Of a stretch of 64,000 nt of DNA, positions 43,601-51,234 are shown piece after piece (position 1 is the stretch's first letter; each line of letters starts with the position of its first letter). Origin of the DNA: Kutzneria sp. CA-103260. GTDB lineage: Bacteria > Actinomycetota > Actinomycetes > Mycobacteriales > Pseudonocardiaceae. The notes under the pieces are model-generated. The model was not told the origin of the DNA. It was given only the letters and a program-made list of their open reading frames with translations, and searched no databases. A program made the position numbers and the translations under genes. The stretch spans positions 5,456,001-5,520,000 of the forward strand of contig NZ_CP073318.1 of NCBI RefSeq assembly GCF_018263855.1. The letters are read 5' to 3'.

Positions 43601-43948
43601 CTCCACCGCGAGCACGCCGTCCCACGGCTCGTTCACCGCCTGCCAAGGCTCGCCGTCGATGGCGAACACGTTCATCCGCAACGCCTCGTGCCGGCGGACC
43701 AACTCGTCGAACGAGGCCCGCAGCGCGTCGACGTCCAGCTCGCCCCGCAGCAGAAAGGCATACGGGACGTTGTGCACCGCGCTGTCCGGGTACAGCTGGT
43801 CCACGAACCACATGCGGCGCTGCGCGGGCGACAACGGGTACACGCCGAAGGACGAGCCGCGGTCGGCCAGCACCTGCGCGAAGTCGGCCCGCCGCTGCGG
43901 CCCCATCTTGTCCAAGCGCTCAAGCAGATCTGCGACACCCACGCCCAC
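40652..43948 (-). CDS. NRPS module C-A-PCP
   Basis: A 1098-aa elongation module. The C domain (about 35-460) has HHIVADG near 166. The A domain (about 490-930) has YTSGSTGQPKG near 640, AYGPTET near 745 and a specificity pocket that I read by eye as D-A-A-L-V-G-A-V-I-K; I cannot assign a substrate to it with confidence. The PCP has DLGGNSLLISR near 1020. An in-frame 18-bp tandem duplication gives PTFAELPTFAEL in the C domain. The GTG at 43948 follows the TE-PCP stop by 8 bp, with GAGGGGG at that junction as ribosome site. Together with the PKS module downstream it makes an aminoacyl-malonyl extension unit. Confidence 0.92.
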   Translation of the reverse strand: MGVGVADLLERLDKMGPQRRADFAQVLADRGSSFGVYPLSPAQRRMWFVDQLYPDSAVHNVPYAFLLRGELDVDALRASFDELVRRHEALRMNVFAIDGEPWQAVNEPWDGVLAVETAADDADQSEAAEAYAAEEAGRPFALADAPPLRARLVRFAGGQALLLVTAHHIVADGGWSMRVFFADLMRCYESLCESGRLPTFAELPTFAELAQAQSEHTARRRAGSLAYWTTQLAGAPTVLDLPLDRPRRTVARMCGDVAEACWPGRLAGDVAEFARVNRVTPFAVLFAGFAALLHRYSGRDDLLVGTAVSNRDGVRGVDAIGLFVNTVVLRSRAPQGSTFRTLVTAAMDTVTGAQRHQEFPFESVVEALNPERDTSHHPVIQVLCAIQNTHADGFRLGRAEAEIVPVHTAAARCDLGLTYALDTDSVRCWLEFDTDLFEPDTMARLLEHLRCLLTAALADPDRDLAALPVLPPADLDRLVNDWGRGERETRPATLLHELFEDQADRTPMARAVSCGDTVLTYRELDDAANGLAHVLRANGISRDRRVGICLPRGVELAVAVLAVWKAGGAYVPVDVDQPPARSATVLADAGADVVVTTGALMDRLPAKVIDVHAAGATAERRPSTATSDDLAYVIYTSGSTGQPKGVAVAHAAAVNTLFGLTHATGLTAADRVLQFASVGFDASVAEFLLALANGAELVCAPRPAIQPGPELEETIRARGVTAALLSPTVLSMLRPDQVTGLTTLVVGSEMVPPELAYEWSEGRRLLFAYGPTETTVISTVEPCVRLEPTAPIGRPLSNEDVYVLDGHLRPVPPGVRGELYIGGGSLARGYLDRPALTARQFVPDPFSGRPGARLYRTGDIVRFRPDGVLECFGRADGQAKVRGIRVELGEIQHQLGRQPGVRACAVVTKEFGPGDVRLVAYVTPAGPGPLDERGLREALRVVLPEYMIPARFVAVREMPQNASGKTDHRALEALAAPVEPPAPATADDMGAVETVVADAWREILRVRAVSADDNFFDLGGNSLLISRVAAVLRERLGRPVTALTLLRHPTIHSLAVHLGGESREPSPAVRAGAREQRLRTAALRARRRDGRTEGNADE
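43325..43360. repeat. Two perfect copies of an 18-bp tandem repeat inside the C domain
   Basis: CTCGGCGAAGGTCGGCAG occurs twice back to back (43325-43342, 43343-43360). It stays in frame and duplicates the hexapeptide PTFAEL shortly after the HHxxxDG motif. Absence of any divergence suggests a recent slippage event. Confidence 0.85.
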
Positions 43949-43956
43949 TCACCCCC

Positions 43957-45048
43957 TCACGACACGTCCGCTGAGGCGGACATCTGCTGCTCGAACTCGT
44001 CCAGCAGGCTGCTCAGCGAGCCCTCCTGGCGCTGCGCCACGGCGCTCACCGCCGGCGCGGTGTCCTGCGCGACCAGCTCCTCGACCCGCTCCGCGAACTC
44101 GGCCAGCACCGGGTGGTCGAAGACCAGGTGCACCGGCACCGTCGTGCCGAAGGCCTTGGAGCAGCGGGACACCACCGTGGTCGCGACCAGCGAGTAGCCG
44201 CCGAGGTCGAAGAAGTCCTCGTCGGGCTGGATGCCGGCCAGCCCGAGCACGTCCTCCCAGATCTCGGTCACCGTGGCTATCGTTTCCGAGGACGCGTCGC
44301 CGGCCGCGGCGGCTCGCGGCAGCTCCGCGATGATCCGCGGGGCGTACGAGTCCAGCCGCAGTGCCGGGAAATGGCCGCCCGGCAGCACTTCCAGCCGGAA
44401 CTCGGCCGAGGTGTGCCGCCGCCAGCCGGCGGCGTCCAGCTCGCTGACGCTCGGGTCGCTTTCGCCGGCGATCGCGGTGACCGGCAGCGGAAGCGGGGCC
44501 TCCGCGACGAAGTGGTACGTCTCCGCGGCCCGCAGGTCGGCCCGGGCCACCGCGAGCACCTGGTCGACGACCTCCCGGTCCGCTTCCAGCGCCGCCGGCA
44601 GGTTGCCCAGTCCGCGCAGCCAGGCCAGCAGCTCGTCGTCCGACAGCAGGTGGCGCGGCACGGGATCGGGCTCCGCGTCCGGCGCCGTGCTGACCACGGC
44701 GATCAGCTTGGCCGGCAGCCGCCGTCCGGACCGCCGCAGCTCGCGCGCGGTCTCGAAGGCCAGCAGCGCACCCATGCTGTGTCCCAGCAACGTGAAGGGC
44801 GTCGACACACTGGTGGCGATCTCGTCGGCCAGCGCCCGAACCACAGTGTCCACATCGGACACCGGCGGCTCGCCGAACCGCCGCTCGCGGCCGGGCAACT
44901 CGGCGGTCCACAGCGCGACGTCGTCGCCGAGGCGGCCGGCCAGGTCGCCGAAGACGGACGGACCGCCCCCGGCGTGCGGGATCGCGACCAGCGCCGACCG
45001 CGCGTCAGCCGGCGACGACGGGTGCCGGCGGAGCCATTCACCGCGCAT
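43957..45048 (-). CDS. Thioesterase fused to a C-terminal PCP
   Basis: A 363-aa protein with the unusual order TE-PCP. The TE part (about 1-245) is of the type II, proof-reading family: GHSMG near 88, ELPGRERRFGEPP near 50, Asp in GESDPS near 198 and His in PGGHFPAL near 226. A complete PCP follows (EDFFDLGGYSLVATTVVSR, Ser near 283) with a short tail. In normal assembly lines the carrier precedes the TE. The chosen ATG 45048 (MRGEWLRRHPSSPADARSAL) matches the family start; longer frames upstream are possible but run into the promoter region. First gene of the leftward operon that continues to 26454. The fused PCP may carry a trans-loaded starter. Confidence 0.88.
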   Translation of the reverse strand: MRGEWLRRHPSSPADARSALVAIPHAGGGPSVFGDLAGRLGDDVALWTAELPGRERRFGEPPVSDVDTVVRALADEIATSVSTPFTLLGHSMGALLAFETARELRRSGRRLPAKLIAVVSTAPDAEPDPVPRHLLSDDELLAWLRGLGNLPAALEADREVVDQVLAVARADLRAAETYHFVAEAPLPLPVTAIAGESDPSVSELDAAGWRRHTSAEFRLEVLPGGHFPALRLDSYAPRIIAELPRAAAAGDASSETIATVTEIWEDVLGLAGIQPDEDFFDLGGYSLVATTVVSRCSKAFGTTVPVHLVFDHPVLAEFAERVEELVAQDTAPAVSAVAQRQEGSLSSLLDEFEQQMSASADVS

Positions 45049-45442
45049 CGCGCACCACCCGGCGGCGGCCGAGCGCAATTCCCTGCGACAAACCATGACG
45101 GTGGCCGAACTCTGCCATTGAGTGAACGCCCTTCTGCGAAGTCGCGACACCATCGCCACACCGGGCACAAAACACCGGGAGCGGCGGCTTCATCACTGTA
45201 CATCCAACACCGAAACAAAAGTCACAATAGGTCGAACAGCCGACCGGGCGGTGCGTGACGCTGCGGTACGGTAGTGCCGAAAGCGGGCCGGCGACAACCC
45301 ATACCCGCTGTTCAACCGCCCACCCTGGACAGTTGAACGGCCTCGGGCCACACCACCGGGAGCGCATTCATTCTGTCGACCACTATTCACGGTCCCGGCT
45401 ACGATCCGGTTACCGGTGCAACCGCGGAACAGGGGCTCATCG
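45049..45442. promoter_or_regulatory. Divergent promoter region of the cluster
   Basis: 394 bp between the start of the leftward TE-PCP operon and the rightward E1/E2 operon. It is less GC-rich than its surroundings and contains a StrR-type inverted repeat (45310-45338). I see no credible gene in it. Exact -10 and -35 boxes cannot be assigned with confidence. Confidence 0.7.
45310..45338. promoter_or_regulatory. StrR-family operator box 1
   Basis: GTTCAACCG, 11 bases, CAGTTGAAC. The outer heptamers are perfect inverted repeats. StrR-family activators such as StrR and Bbr bind GTTCGACTG-N11-CAGTCGAAC, and the spacing here is identical. It is 105 bp upstream of the E1alpha start and 262 bp upstream of the TE-PCP start, so it can serve either or both divergent operons. 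A sister site with 24 of 29 identical bases lies at 61660. Confidence 0.82.
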
Positions 45443-46375
45443 ATGCAGATCATCACCGAGGCCAAACGGCCGAGCGCCGTCGCCGTCGAATCACCGCCGG
45501 CCGATCTGGCCGCGCTGCTGCTGATCCGGCATTTCGAGCGGGCGCTGCTGCGACTGTTCGCCGACGGGCAACTGGACGGCACCACGCACACATGTCTCGG
45601 CCAGGAGCACGTGCCCGTCGCGCTGGCGCCGCTGCTGCGCGCGGAGGACACGGTGTTCAGCAACCATCGCGGCCACGGCCACTACCTGGCCCGCTACGAC
45701 GACCCGGCCGGGCTGCTCGCCGAGATCACCGGGCGGGTCGGAGCGGTGTGCGGCGGAGTCGGCGGCAGCCAGCACATCCACCGCCCGGGCTACCTGTCCA
45801 CCGGTGTGCAGGGCGAAAGCCTGCCGGTCGCCGCCGGGGTCGCGTTGCGGCTGAAGAAAACCAGCCCGTCGGCGATCGCGGCGGTCTTCGTCGGGGACGG
45901 CACGTGGGGCGAGGGAGCCGTCTACGAGGCGCTCAACCTGGCCGCCCTGTGGCGGCTGCCGCTGCTGGTCGTGGTTGAGAACAACCAGATCGCGCAGAGC
46001 ACGCCGATCGCGGCGAACATGGCCGGCGACATCGCCGGCCGGGCCGCGGCCTTCGGCGTCGAGCACGTCCGCCTGACCGGCAACGACATCACCGACCTTC
46101 GCGCCCGGCTCGCCCCGGTGATCGACCGGGTGCGCACTCAGGAAGGCCCGGCGGTGGTCGAGTTCGACGTGCGGCGAATCGGCCCGCACAGCAAGGGTGA
46201 CGACACCCGGGACCCCGCCGCCCGCGAGGAGGCCCGTGCGCACGACTGGCACGACGCCTACCGCGCCGCGGACCCGGACCTGTTCGACCGGATCGACGGC
46301 GAGCAGCGGGACCGGGTCGCCCGCGTGGTCGACGACGTGCTCGCGCGGCCGAAGTCCGTCTGGGAAAGGGCGTGA
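45443..46375 (+). CDS. 2-oxoacid dehydrogenase E1 component, alpha subunit
   Basis: A 310-aa TPP-dependent E1alpha. It has the family patterns NHRGHGHYLARY near 75 and GGSQHIHRPGYLSTG near 105, and the TPP motif GDGTWGEG ... VVVENN (GDG to NN) near 152-180. With E1beta and E2 it would decarboxylate a 2-oxoacid and pass the acyl group to the E2 lipoyl arm. ATG 45443 is chosen by family start. The beta-subunit start overlaps its stop (GTGA). First gene of a three-gene plus-strand operon behind StrR box 1. A relative of PglB/C (phenylglycine pathway) or a branched-chain/acetoin type; the substrate cannot be told. Confidence 0.92.
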   Translation: MQIITEAKRPSAVAVESPPADLAALLLIRHFERALLRLFADGQLDGTTHTCLGQEHVPVALAPLLRAEDTVFSNHRGHGHYLARYDDPAGLLAEITGRVGAVCGGVGGSQHIHRPGYLSTGVQGESLPVAAGVALRLKKTSPSAIAAVFVGDGTWGEGAVYEALNLAALWRLPLLVVVENNQIAQSTPIAANMAGDIAGRAAAFGVEHVRLTGNDITDLRARLAPVIDRVRTQEGPAVVEFDVRRIGPHSKGDDTRDPAAREEARAHDWHDAYRAADPDLFDRIDGEQRDRVARVVDDVLARPKSVWERA

Positions 46376-47388
46376 CCGCGATGGAGCGGGTGGTCGAGAA
46401 TCTGAACCGGGCGCTGGGCGGCCTGCTGGACCGGGATCCGAGCGTGTACCTGCTCGGCGAGGACGTGGTCGATCCCTACGGCGGCGCGTTCAAGGCGACG
46501 CGGGGGCTGTCGACCCGGCACCCGGACCGGGTGTTGGCCACACCGATCAGCGAAGGCGCTCTGGTCGGTGTCGCGAACGGCCTCGCGCTGTCCGGCGGCA
46601 AGGCGGTCGTGGAGATCATGTTCTCCGACTTCGTCGCGCTGGCCTTCGACCAGATCGTGAACTTCGCCGCCAAGTCGGTGTCCATGTACGGCCACACCGT
46701 GCCGATGCCGGTGGTCGTACGGTGCCCGACCGGCGGCGGCCGCGGCTACGGCCCCACCCACAGCCAGAGCCTGCAGAAGCACTTCATCGGCGTGCCCGGG
46801 CTGTCGGTGTACGAGATGTCGCCTTTCCTGGACAACGCGAGCCTGCTGGAGTTGGCCATGGCCGACGGCCGGCCGGCCGTGCTGTTCGAGGACAAGGTGC
46901 TGTACGGCCAGCGGATGCACCAGGACGGCGTGGTCGACGAGCTGTTCGGCTACGAGCTGGTCGACCCCGAATCCGGCACGACCGTGGTCAGCCTGCGCGA
47001 CGACGCGCCGTGCGACTGCGTCCTGATCGCCCCCGGCGGCCTGTCGGCCCGGGTGCTGGCCGCCGCGCGGGAACTGTTCGTGCAGGAGGAAATCTGCTGC
47101 CGGATCGTGGTGCCCGGCCGGCTGTACCCGTTCGCCGTCGAGCCGCTGCTGGACCTGCTGGGCTCGGCCGGCCTGGTCTGCGTCGTCGAGGACTCCAGCG
47201 CCGGCGGCACCTGGGGAACCGAGGTGGCGACGCTGGTCTACCGGCGTCTGTGGGGCCGGCTGGCCCGGCCGGTGGCGCTGCTGTCCGCGGCCGACAGCAT
47301 CATCCCCACCGCCGCCCATCTGGAGCGCGAGGTGCTCCCTCAGGCCGAAGACATCCGCGACCTAGTGATCGAGGCCCTCCGTGCGTGA
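46372..47388 (+). CDS. 2-oxoacid dehydrogenase E1 component, beta subunit
   Basis: A 338-aa transketolase-like beta subunit: LLGEDVVDPYGGAFKATRGL near 27, TPISEGALVGVANGLAL near 58, the TPP-facing acid in ISEGA, RCPTGGGRGYGPTHSQSL near 115, and the C-terminal transketolase domain (VVEDSSAGGTWGTEV near 265). It pairs with the alpha subunit encoded just upstream (4-bp overlap) and overlaps the E2 start by 8 bp. Possible starts are GTG 46372 or ATG 46381. Confidence 0.92.
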   Translation: MTAMERVVENLNRALGGLLDRDPSVYLLGEDVVDPYGGAFKATRGLSTRHPDRVLATPISEGALVGVANGLALSGGKAVVEIMFSDFVALAFDQIVNFAAKSVSMYGHTVPMPVVVRCPTGGGRGYGPTHSQSLQKHFIGVPGLSVYEMSPFLDNASLLELAMADGRPAVLFEDKVLYGQRMHQDGVVDELFGYELVDPESGTTVVSLRDDAPCDCVLIAPGGLSARVLAAARELFVQEEICCRIVVPGRLYPFAVEPLLDLLGSAGLVCVVEDSSAGGTWGTEVATLVYRRLWGRLARPVALLSAADSIIPTAAHLEREVLPQAEDIRDLVIEALRA

Positions 47389-48556
47389 GCTGAAGCTGCC
47401 CAAGTTCAACAACAACGACGACACCTGCGTGCTGGTTGAGTGGATGTTCGCCGACGGCGACACCGTGCCGGCCGGGTCGGTCGTGGCCGAGGTGGAGACG
47501 TCCAAGGCCATCGAGGAGTTGGAGCTGGACCGGCCGGCGGTGCTGCACCGACTGGTCGACGCCGGCACCGAGCACCGGGTCGGGCAGACGCTGGCGTGGC
47601 TGTTCGACTCCGAGCAGGAGCGGCAGGAGCAGCTGGCGCAGGGCGTGGACGTCCCGGCCGCCGAGGCGGACCAGCCGGCCTCGTTCGTGTTGTCGCGGCC
47701 GGCGCAGGAACTGGCCGATCGGCACGGCATCGGCCCGGACCAGTTGCGGGCACTGGGAAAGCAGGTCATCAAGACGTCCGATGTGCAGGCCCTCGTCGAC
47801 GCGACCCGGACCCCGGCGACTGAGTCCACTGTGGAGCTTTCCCGGCGGCAGCGGGCGATCGCGGCGGTTGTCACCGAGTCCCACCGGGACGTGCCGACGG
47901 CGTTCGCCGCGATCAAGGTCCGGCTCGCCCCGCTGGACCGTCTGTCCACATCGGACGATGCTGATCCGGTGGGTCTGGTCGAGCTGCTGATCAAGGCGAT
48001 CGCCCTGCAGCGCAAGGACTTGCCAATGCTGTTCGCCGGCCGGGCGGACGACCGGTTCGTCCGGGTGCCCGACAGCCCTGGTGTCGCGGTCACGATCGAC
48101 GTGGGCAACGGGCTGTTCCTGCCGGTCGTGCCGGGCGCGGCCGAGCTGCGGGTCGACGAGGTCGCCGACCGGCTCATGGAGTTCCGAATCAAGGCGGTGC
48201 GCCAGGACTTCCGCGAGGAGGACTTCGCTGGGGCCCACATCACGCTCTCATTGCACAACGAGCCGGGCGTGGTGCTGGCGCGGCCCATCGTCTTCCCCGG
48301 TCAGTCGGCGATGGTCGTGCTGTGCGGCACCGAGCAGGAACTCCAGTTCGACGCCGACGGATCCGTCGTCCAGCAGGACTGCACGACGATCGGCGTCGCC
48401 TACGACCACCGTGTGGTCAACGGCCGCGAGGCGATGTCGTTCCTGCAGAAGATCAAGCAGCTGTTGGAGAGCCTCGACCGGTGCGCGGCGCTGATCGGCC
48501 GACCACAATCGAGCAAGGACGACCACTGTCCCCCTACGCCCGCCGCGTCTATGTGA
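47381..48556 (+). CDS. Lipoyl E2 acyltransferase of the 2-oxoacid dehydrogenase complex
   Basis: A 391-aa dihydrolipoyl acyltransferase with lipoyl domain (ETSKA, lysine near 44), peripheral-subunit-binding domain (SRPAQELADRHGIGPDQLRA, residues about 105-140) and catalytic domain (about 160-370). The catalytic motif reads YDHRVVNGREA near 342: the His is kept but the usual Asp of DHRxxDG is Asn. No E3 (dihydrolipoamide dehydrogenase) gene is in the window, so E3 must come from elsewhere or is not needed. The acyl product could go to CoA or directly to a carrier protein. GTG start inside the E1beta end; a strong terminator follows at 48593. Confidence 0.9.
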   Translation: MRELKLPKFNNNDDTCVLVEWMFADGDTVPAGSVVAEVETSKAIEELELDRPAVLHRLVDAGTEHRVGQTLAWLFDSEQERQEQLAQGVDVPAAEADQPASFVLSRPAQELADRHGIGPDQLRALGKQVIKTSDVQALVDATRTPATESTVELSRRQRAIAAVVTESHRDVPTAFAAIKVRLAPLDRLSTSDDADPVGLVELLIKAIALQRKDLPMLFAGRADDRFVRVPDSPGVAVTIDVGNGLFLPVVPGAAELRVDEVADRLMEFRIKAVRQDFREEDFAGAHITLSLHNEPGVVLARPIVFPGQSAMVVLCGTEQELQFDADGSVVQQDCTTIGVAYDHRVVNGREAMSFLQKIKQLLESLDRCAALIGRPQSSKDDHCPPTPAASM

Positions 48557-48592
48557 CGACCCTGGCGGTGATGACGCCCGCGCAGAGCGCAC

Positions 48593-48637
48593 AACGAAAG
48601 GGGGGCCCGGTCCGTTGGACCGGGCCCCCCTTTCGTT
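48593..48637. terminator. Strong bidirectional terminator
   Basis: A perfect 21-bp stem (48593-48613 with 48617-48637) and a 3-base loop (GTT). The stem base is AACGAAAG on one side and CTTTCGTT on the other, giving a short T-rich tail in both directions. It separates the convergent E1/E2 operon and the leftward operon ending at 48641. Confidence 0.92.
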
Positions 48638-48640
48638 CGG

Positions 48641-50185
48641 TCAGCGCCGCCGTCTGGACGCGATCGCGCCGAGCGCCCGCCGGTCGAGCTTGCCCGACCC
48701 GGTCAGCGGCAGCTCGTCGACCACCTGGTAGCGGTCCGGAACCGTGTGCCGCGGCAGCACGGTCAGCATGTGCTTGCGCAGCAACGTGGTTCGGTCCGTG
48801 CCGGCGTGATCGGCCAGCACCACGCAGGCCACCAGGAACTGGGCCGCGGCCGCCGTCGTGACCACCGTGACCGCGGCGTCGCGGACGCCGTCGCACGCCC
48901 GCAGCGCGGTTTCGATCTCGCCCAGCTCGATGCGGTATCCGCGCAGCTTGATCTGCTGATCGGCCCGCCCGAGGTAGTCGAACGCCCCATCCGGGAGCTT
49001 CCGCGCCAGATCACCGGTCCGGTAGTGGCGAACGCCGTCCAGCGTCACGAACCGCTCCGCGGTCAGCTCCGGGCGATTCAGGTAGCCGTCGGTCACGCCG
49101 GCGCCGGCGATCAGCAGCTCCCCGACCTCGCCGTCGGGTACCGGCTGCAACTGCTCGTCGCGGATGCCCAGGGTCAGGTGCGGCAGGCCGTCGCCGATCG
49201 GCGACGCGATCGGGCCGTCGAAGTCCGTTCGGGTGAGCAGCCGGTGGGTCGCGTACACGGTGGCCTCGGTCGGGCCGTACATGTTGACCGCCGCCGGCGG
49301 CGTGCCCCGGTAGGACGCGAGGAAGCCGCTGATGACCTCCAGGTTCACGCTTTCCCCCGCGAACACCAGATAACGCAGCGACAGCGGCGGCCGGCCGGTG
49401 TCCTCGTAGGCCGTGGCGACCGCGCGGAACACCGAGGGAACCTGCCCGAGCACGGTCACTTCCCGGCCGGCCAACAGGTCCAGCAGCGCCTCGGCCGACC
49501 GCGCCGCCTCCGCCGGCACCGCGACCGCCGTGGCGCCGGTGGCCACGGCGGCCCAGAACTCCCAGACGGAGACGTCGAAGCTGAACGAGTGGAACAGTGC
49601 CCAGCGGTCCCGGTGGTCGACGTCGAACAGCGGCAGCGCGGCCCGCAGCAGCGCCAACACGTTGCGGTGCGAGACCACGCAGCCCTTGGGCTGCCCACTC
49701 GATCCGGACGTGTAGATGACGTACGCCGGATCGGCGCCGTCCAGCTGGGGCCGCGGCACCGGCAGGTCCAGCACGTCGTCGACATGCGGGGCCATGACGG
49801 CGATGTCGGTCAGGCCGCGGTCGGCCGCCGACTCCGGGTCGCCGATGACGACCCGGAGCCCGGCGTCAGACACCATGTACCGCAGGCGCTCCGCCGGATA
49901 GGCGGGATCCAGCGGCACGTAGGCGGCGCCGGCCTTCAGCACGCCGAGGACACCGACCGGGATGTCCGCGCCCCGGTCCAGCATGAGCCCGACCAGGTCG
50001 CCCCGGCGCACGCCGAGGTCGGCCAGCCGGGCCGCGACCACGTCGGATTCCCGGTCCAGTTCCCGGTAGTCGAGGACGTGGTCCCGGTCGACGACCGCCG
50101 GCGCCGTCGACCGTGCGGCGGCGACGCCGCGGAACAGCTCCGGCAGCGTGCTGGCCGTGGCGAGCGGGGTTCGGTGATTGGACAC
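48641..50185 (-). CDS. Free-standing NRPS adenylation domain
   Basis: A 514-aa amino-acid-activating enzyme with all core motifs and no carrier: LKAGAAYVPLDP near 80, YTSGSSGQPKG near 162, MYGPTEATVYAT near 300, YRTGDLARKLPDG near 385, RADQQIKLRGYRIELGEIE near 402 and the catalytic Lys in LTGSGKLDRRALG near 500. The pocket, read by eye, is D-V-W-G-V-A-M-V-Y-K; I cannot assign a substrate. It must load a separate PCP, such as the A-less modules of the 31.1-kb NRPS, the TE-PCP or the free carrier at 26454. The GTG at 50185 has AAGGGAG upstream. Last gene of its operon. Confidence 0.9.
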   Translation of the reverse strand: MSNHRTPLATASTLPELFRGVAAARSTAPAVVDRDHVLDYRELDRESDVVAARLADLGVRRGDLVGLMLDRGADIPVGVLGVLKAGAAYVPLDPAYPAERLRYMVSDAGLRVVIGDPESAADRGLTDIAVMAPHVDDVLDLPVPRPQLDGADPAYVIYTSGSSGQPKGCVVSHRNVLALLRAALPLFDVDHRDRWALFHSFSFDVSVWEFWAAVATGATAVAVPAEAARSAEALLDLLAGREVTVLGQVPSVFRAVATAYEDTGRPPLSLRYLVFAGESVNLEVISGFLASYRGTPPAAVNMYGPTEATVYATHRLLTRTDFDGPIASPIGDGLPHLTLGIRDEQLQPVPDGEVGELLIAGAGVTDGYLNRPELTAERFVTLDGVRHYRTGDLARKLPDGAFDYLGRADQQIKLRGYRIELGEIETALRACDGVRDAAVTVVTTAAAAQFLVACVVLADHAGTDRTTLLRKHMLTVLPRHTVPDRYQVVDELPLTGSGKLDRRALGAIASRRRR

Positions 50186-50214
50186 GCGATCGTCTCCCTT
50201 CGGTGGACGTCGGA

Positions 50215-51234
50215 TCAGACCCGCAGCAGCGTGCAGGACCAGTGCATGCCACTGCCCATGGCGGTCAGCGCGACCAGGTCGCCCTCGACGAGCGCGCCGC
50301 CGGACAGGTGGAGGTCGAGCGTGAGCAGCTGGTCCGCGCAGCCGGCGTGGCCGTGTTCCATGGCGATCTCGGCGTTGGTGCGGGCGAGCGGGATGTCCAG
50401 CGCCGCCGCGAGGCTGGACAGGGCGACGATGTTGTCGTTCAGGTGGATGAGCCGCGCGATCGACGACGCCTCGATGTCGGCCCGCTTGCACGCCCGCAGC
50501 ACGACGTCCTTGGTGCGCTGCACGGTGAGCTCGCCGAACCGCTGCATGGCGGCCGTGTCCTCGCCGTAGAACGACTGGAGCCGCTGCACGGCGGGGGCGA
50601 CGGGGGCGGGCGACTGCTCGCCGTCCTCCCACGGTTGCGCGACGCCGCCCCGGTCCAGCAGCAGCAGATCGGCCAACGAGCCGTCGGTGACGGTTTCGGT
50701 GACGAGCCACTGGCATCGGCTCTCGCCCCGCCTGAGCACCGCCGCGGCGGCGCCGTCGGAGAACACCGCCGTGTTGGAGTCCATTCGGTTCCAGTACGGC
50801 TCGCACACGCGGTTCACTCCGACCACCAGCACGGTGCGGTAGTCCGCGTGCGTGGCGAACTTGCCGGCGACGAGGTCGAAGGCCATCACGGTCGACGTGC
50901 AGGCGTGGCTGACCAGCAGGACTTCCGCGTTGCACGCGCCGATCCGGCCCTGCACGGCCGCCGCGGCGTCCCAGTACAGGTACTCCGACGGCCCCGTCGT
51001 GCACAGAACGACGGCGTCGAGCTCCGTCGCCGCGATCCCGGTTCTCGCCAGCGCCGCCTCGGCCGCCCGCACCGCGAGATCGTTGGGCTGCACGTCCGGC
51101 TCGGCCTCGTGGAAGCTGCGGAATCCCCAGGCGCGGAGCCGGCGCAGATCCTCGGTGTACTCCAGGGCGACGTCCGCGACCCGGGTGCGCCGGCCCAGCG
51201 CGGCGCCGATGCCGGCGATGCCGAAGGCGGTCAT
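50215..51234 (-). CDS. KASIII-like ketosynthase/acyltransferase
   Basis: A 339-aa thiolase-fold protein of the 3-oxoacyl-ACP synthase III family. The active-site Cys lies in SHACTSTVMAF near 112. The second site reads IHLNDN near 250 where FabH has HxAN, and the FabH Asn position reads His in EHGHAGCADQ near 300. That set suggests an enzyme that transfers an acyl group from Cys to an alcohol, amine or thiol rather than a decarboxylating FabH, but this is inference. In clusters with FkbH and ACP genes, KASIII enzymes often join the carrier-bound acyl unit to the main chain. ATG 51234 overlaps the panD stop (ATGA). Confidence 0.85.
   Translation of the reverse strand: MTAFGIAGIGAALGRRTRVADVALEYTEDLRRLRAWGFRSFHEAEPDVQPNDLAVRAAEAALARTGIAATELDAVVLCTTGPSEYLYWDAAAAVQGRIGACNAEVLLVSHACTSTVMAFDLVAGKFATHADYRTVLVVGVNRVCEPYWNRMDSNTAVFSDGAAAAVLRRGESRCQWLVTETVTDGSLADLLLLDRGGVAQPWEDGEQSPAPVAPAVQRLQSFYGEDTAAMQRFGELTVQRTKDVVLRACKRADIEASSIARLIHLNDNIVALSSLAAALDIPLARTNAEIAMEHGHAGCADQLLTLDLHLSGGALVEGDLVALTAMGSGMHWSCTLLRV

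Noticed and set aside
40652..43948. Assigning a specific amino acid to the A domain from the pocket D-A-A-L-V-G-A-V-I-K
   Set aside because: Pocket read by eye without alignment and no certain match recalled; naming a substrate would be a guess.
45231..45241. A GTCGAAC half-site near 45233 as a third StrR box
   Set aside because: No matching inverted half-site at the required spacing.
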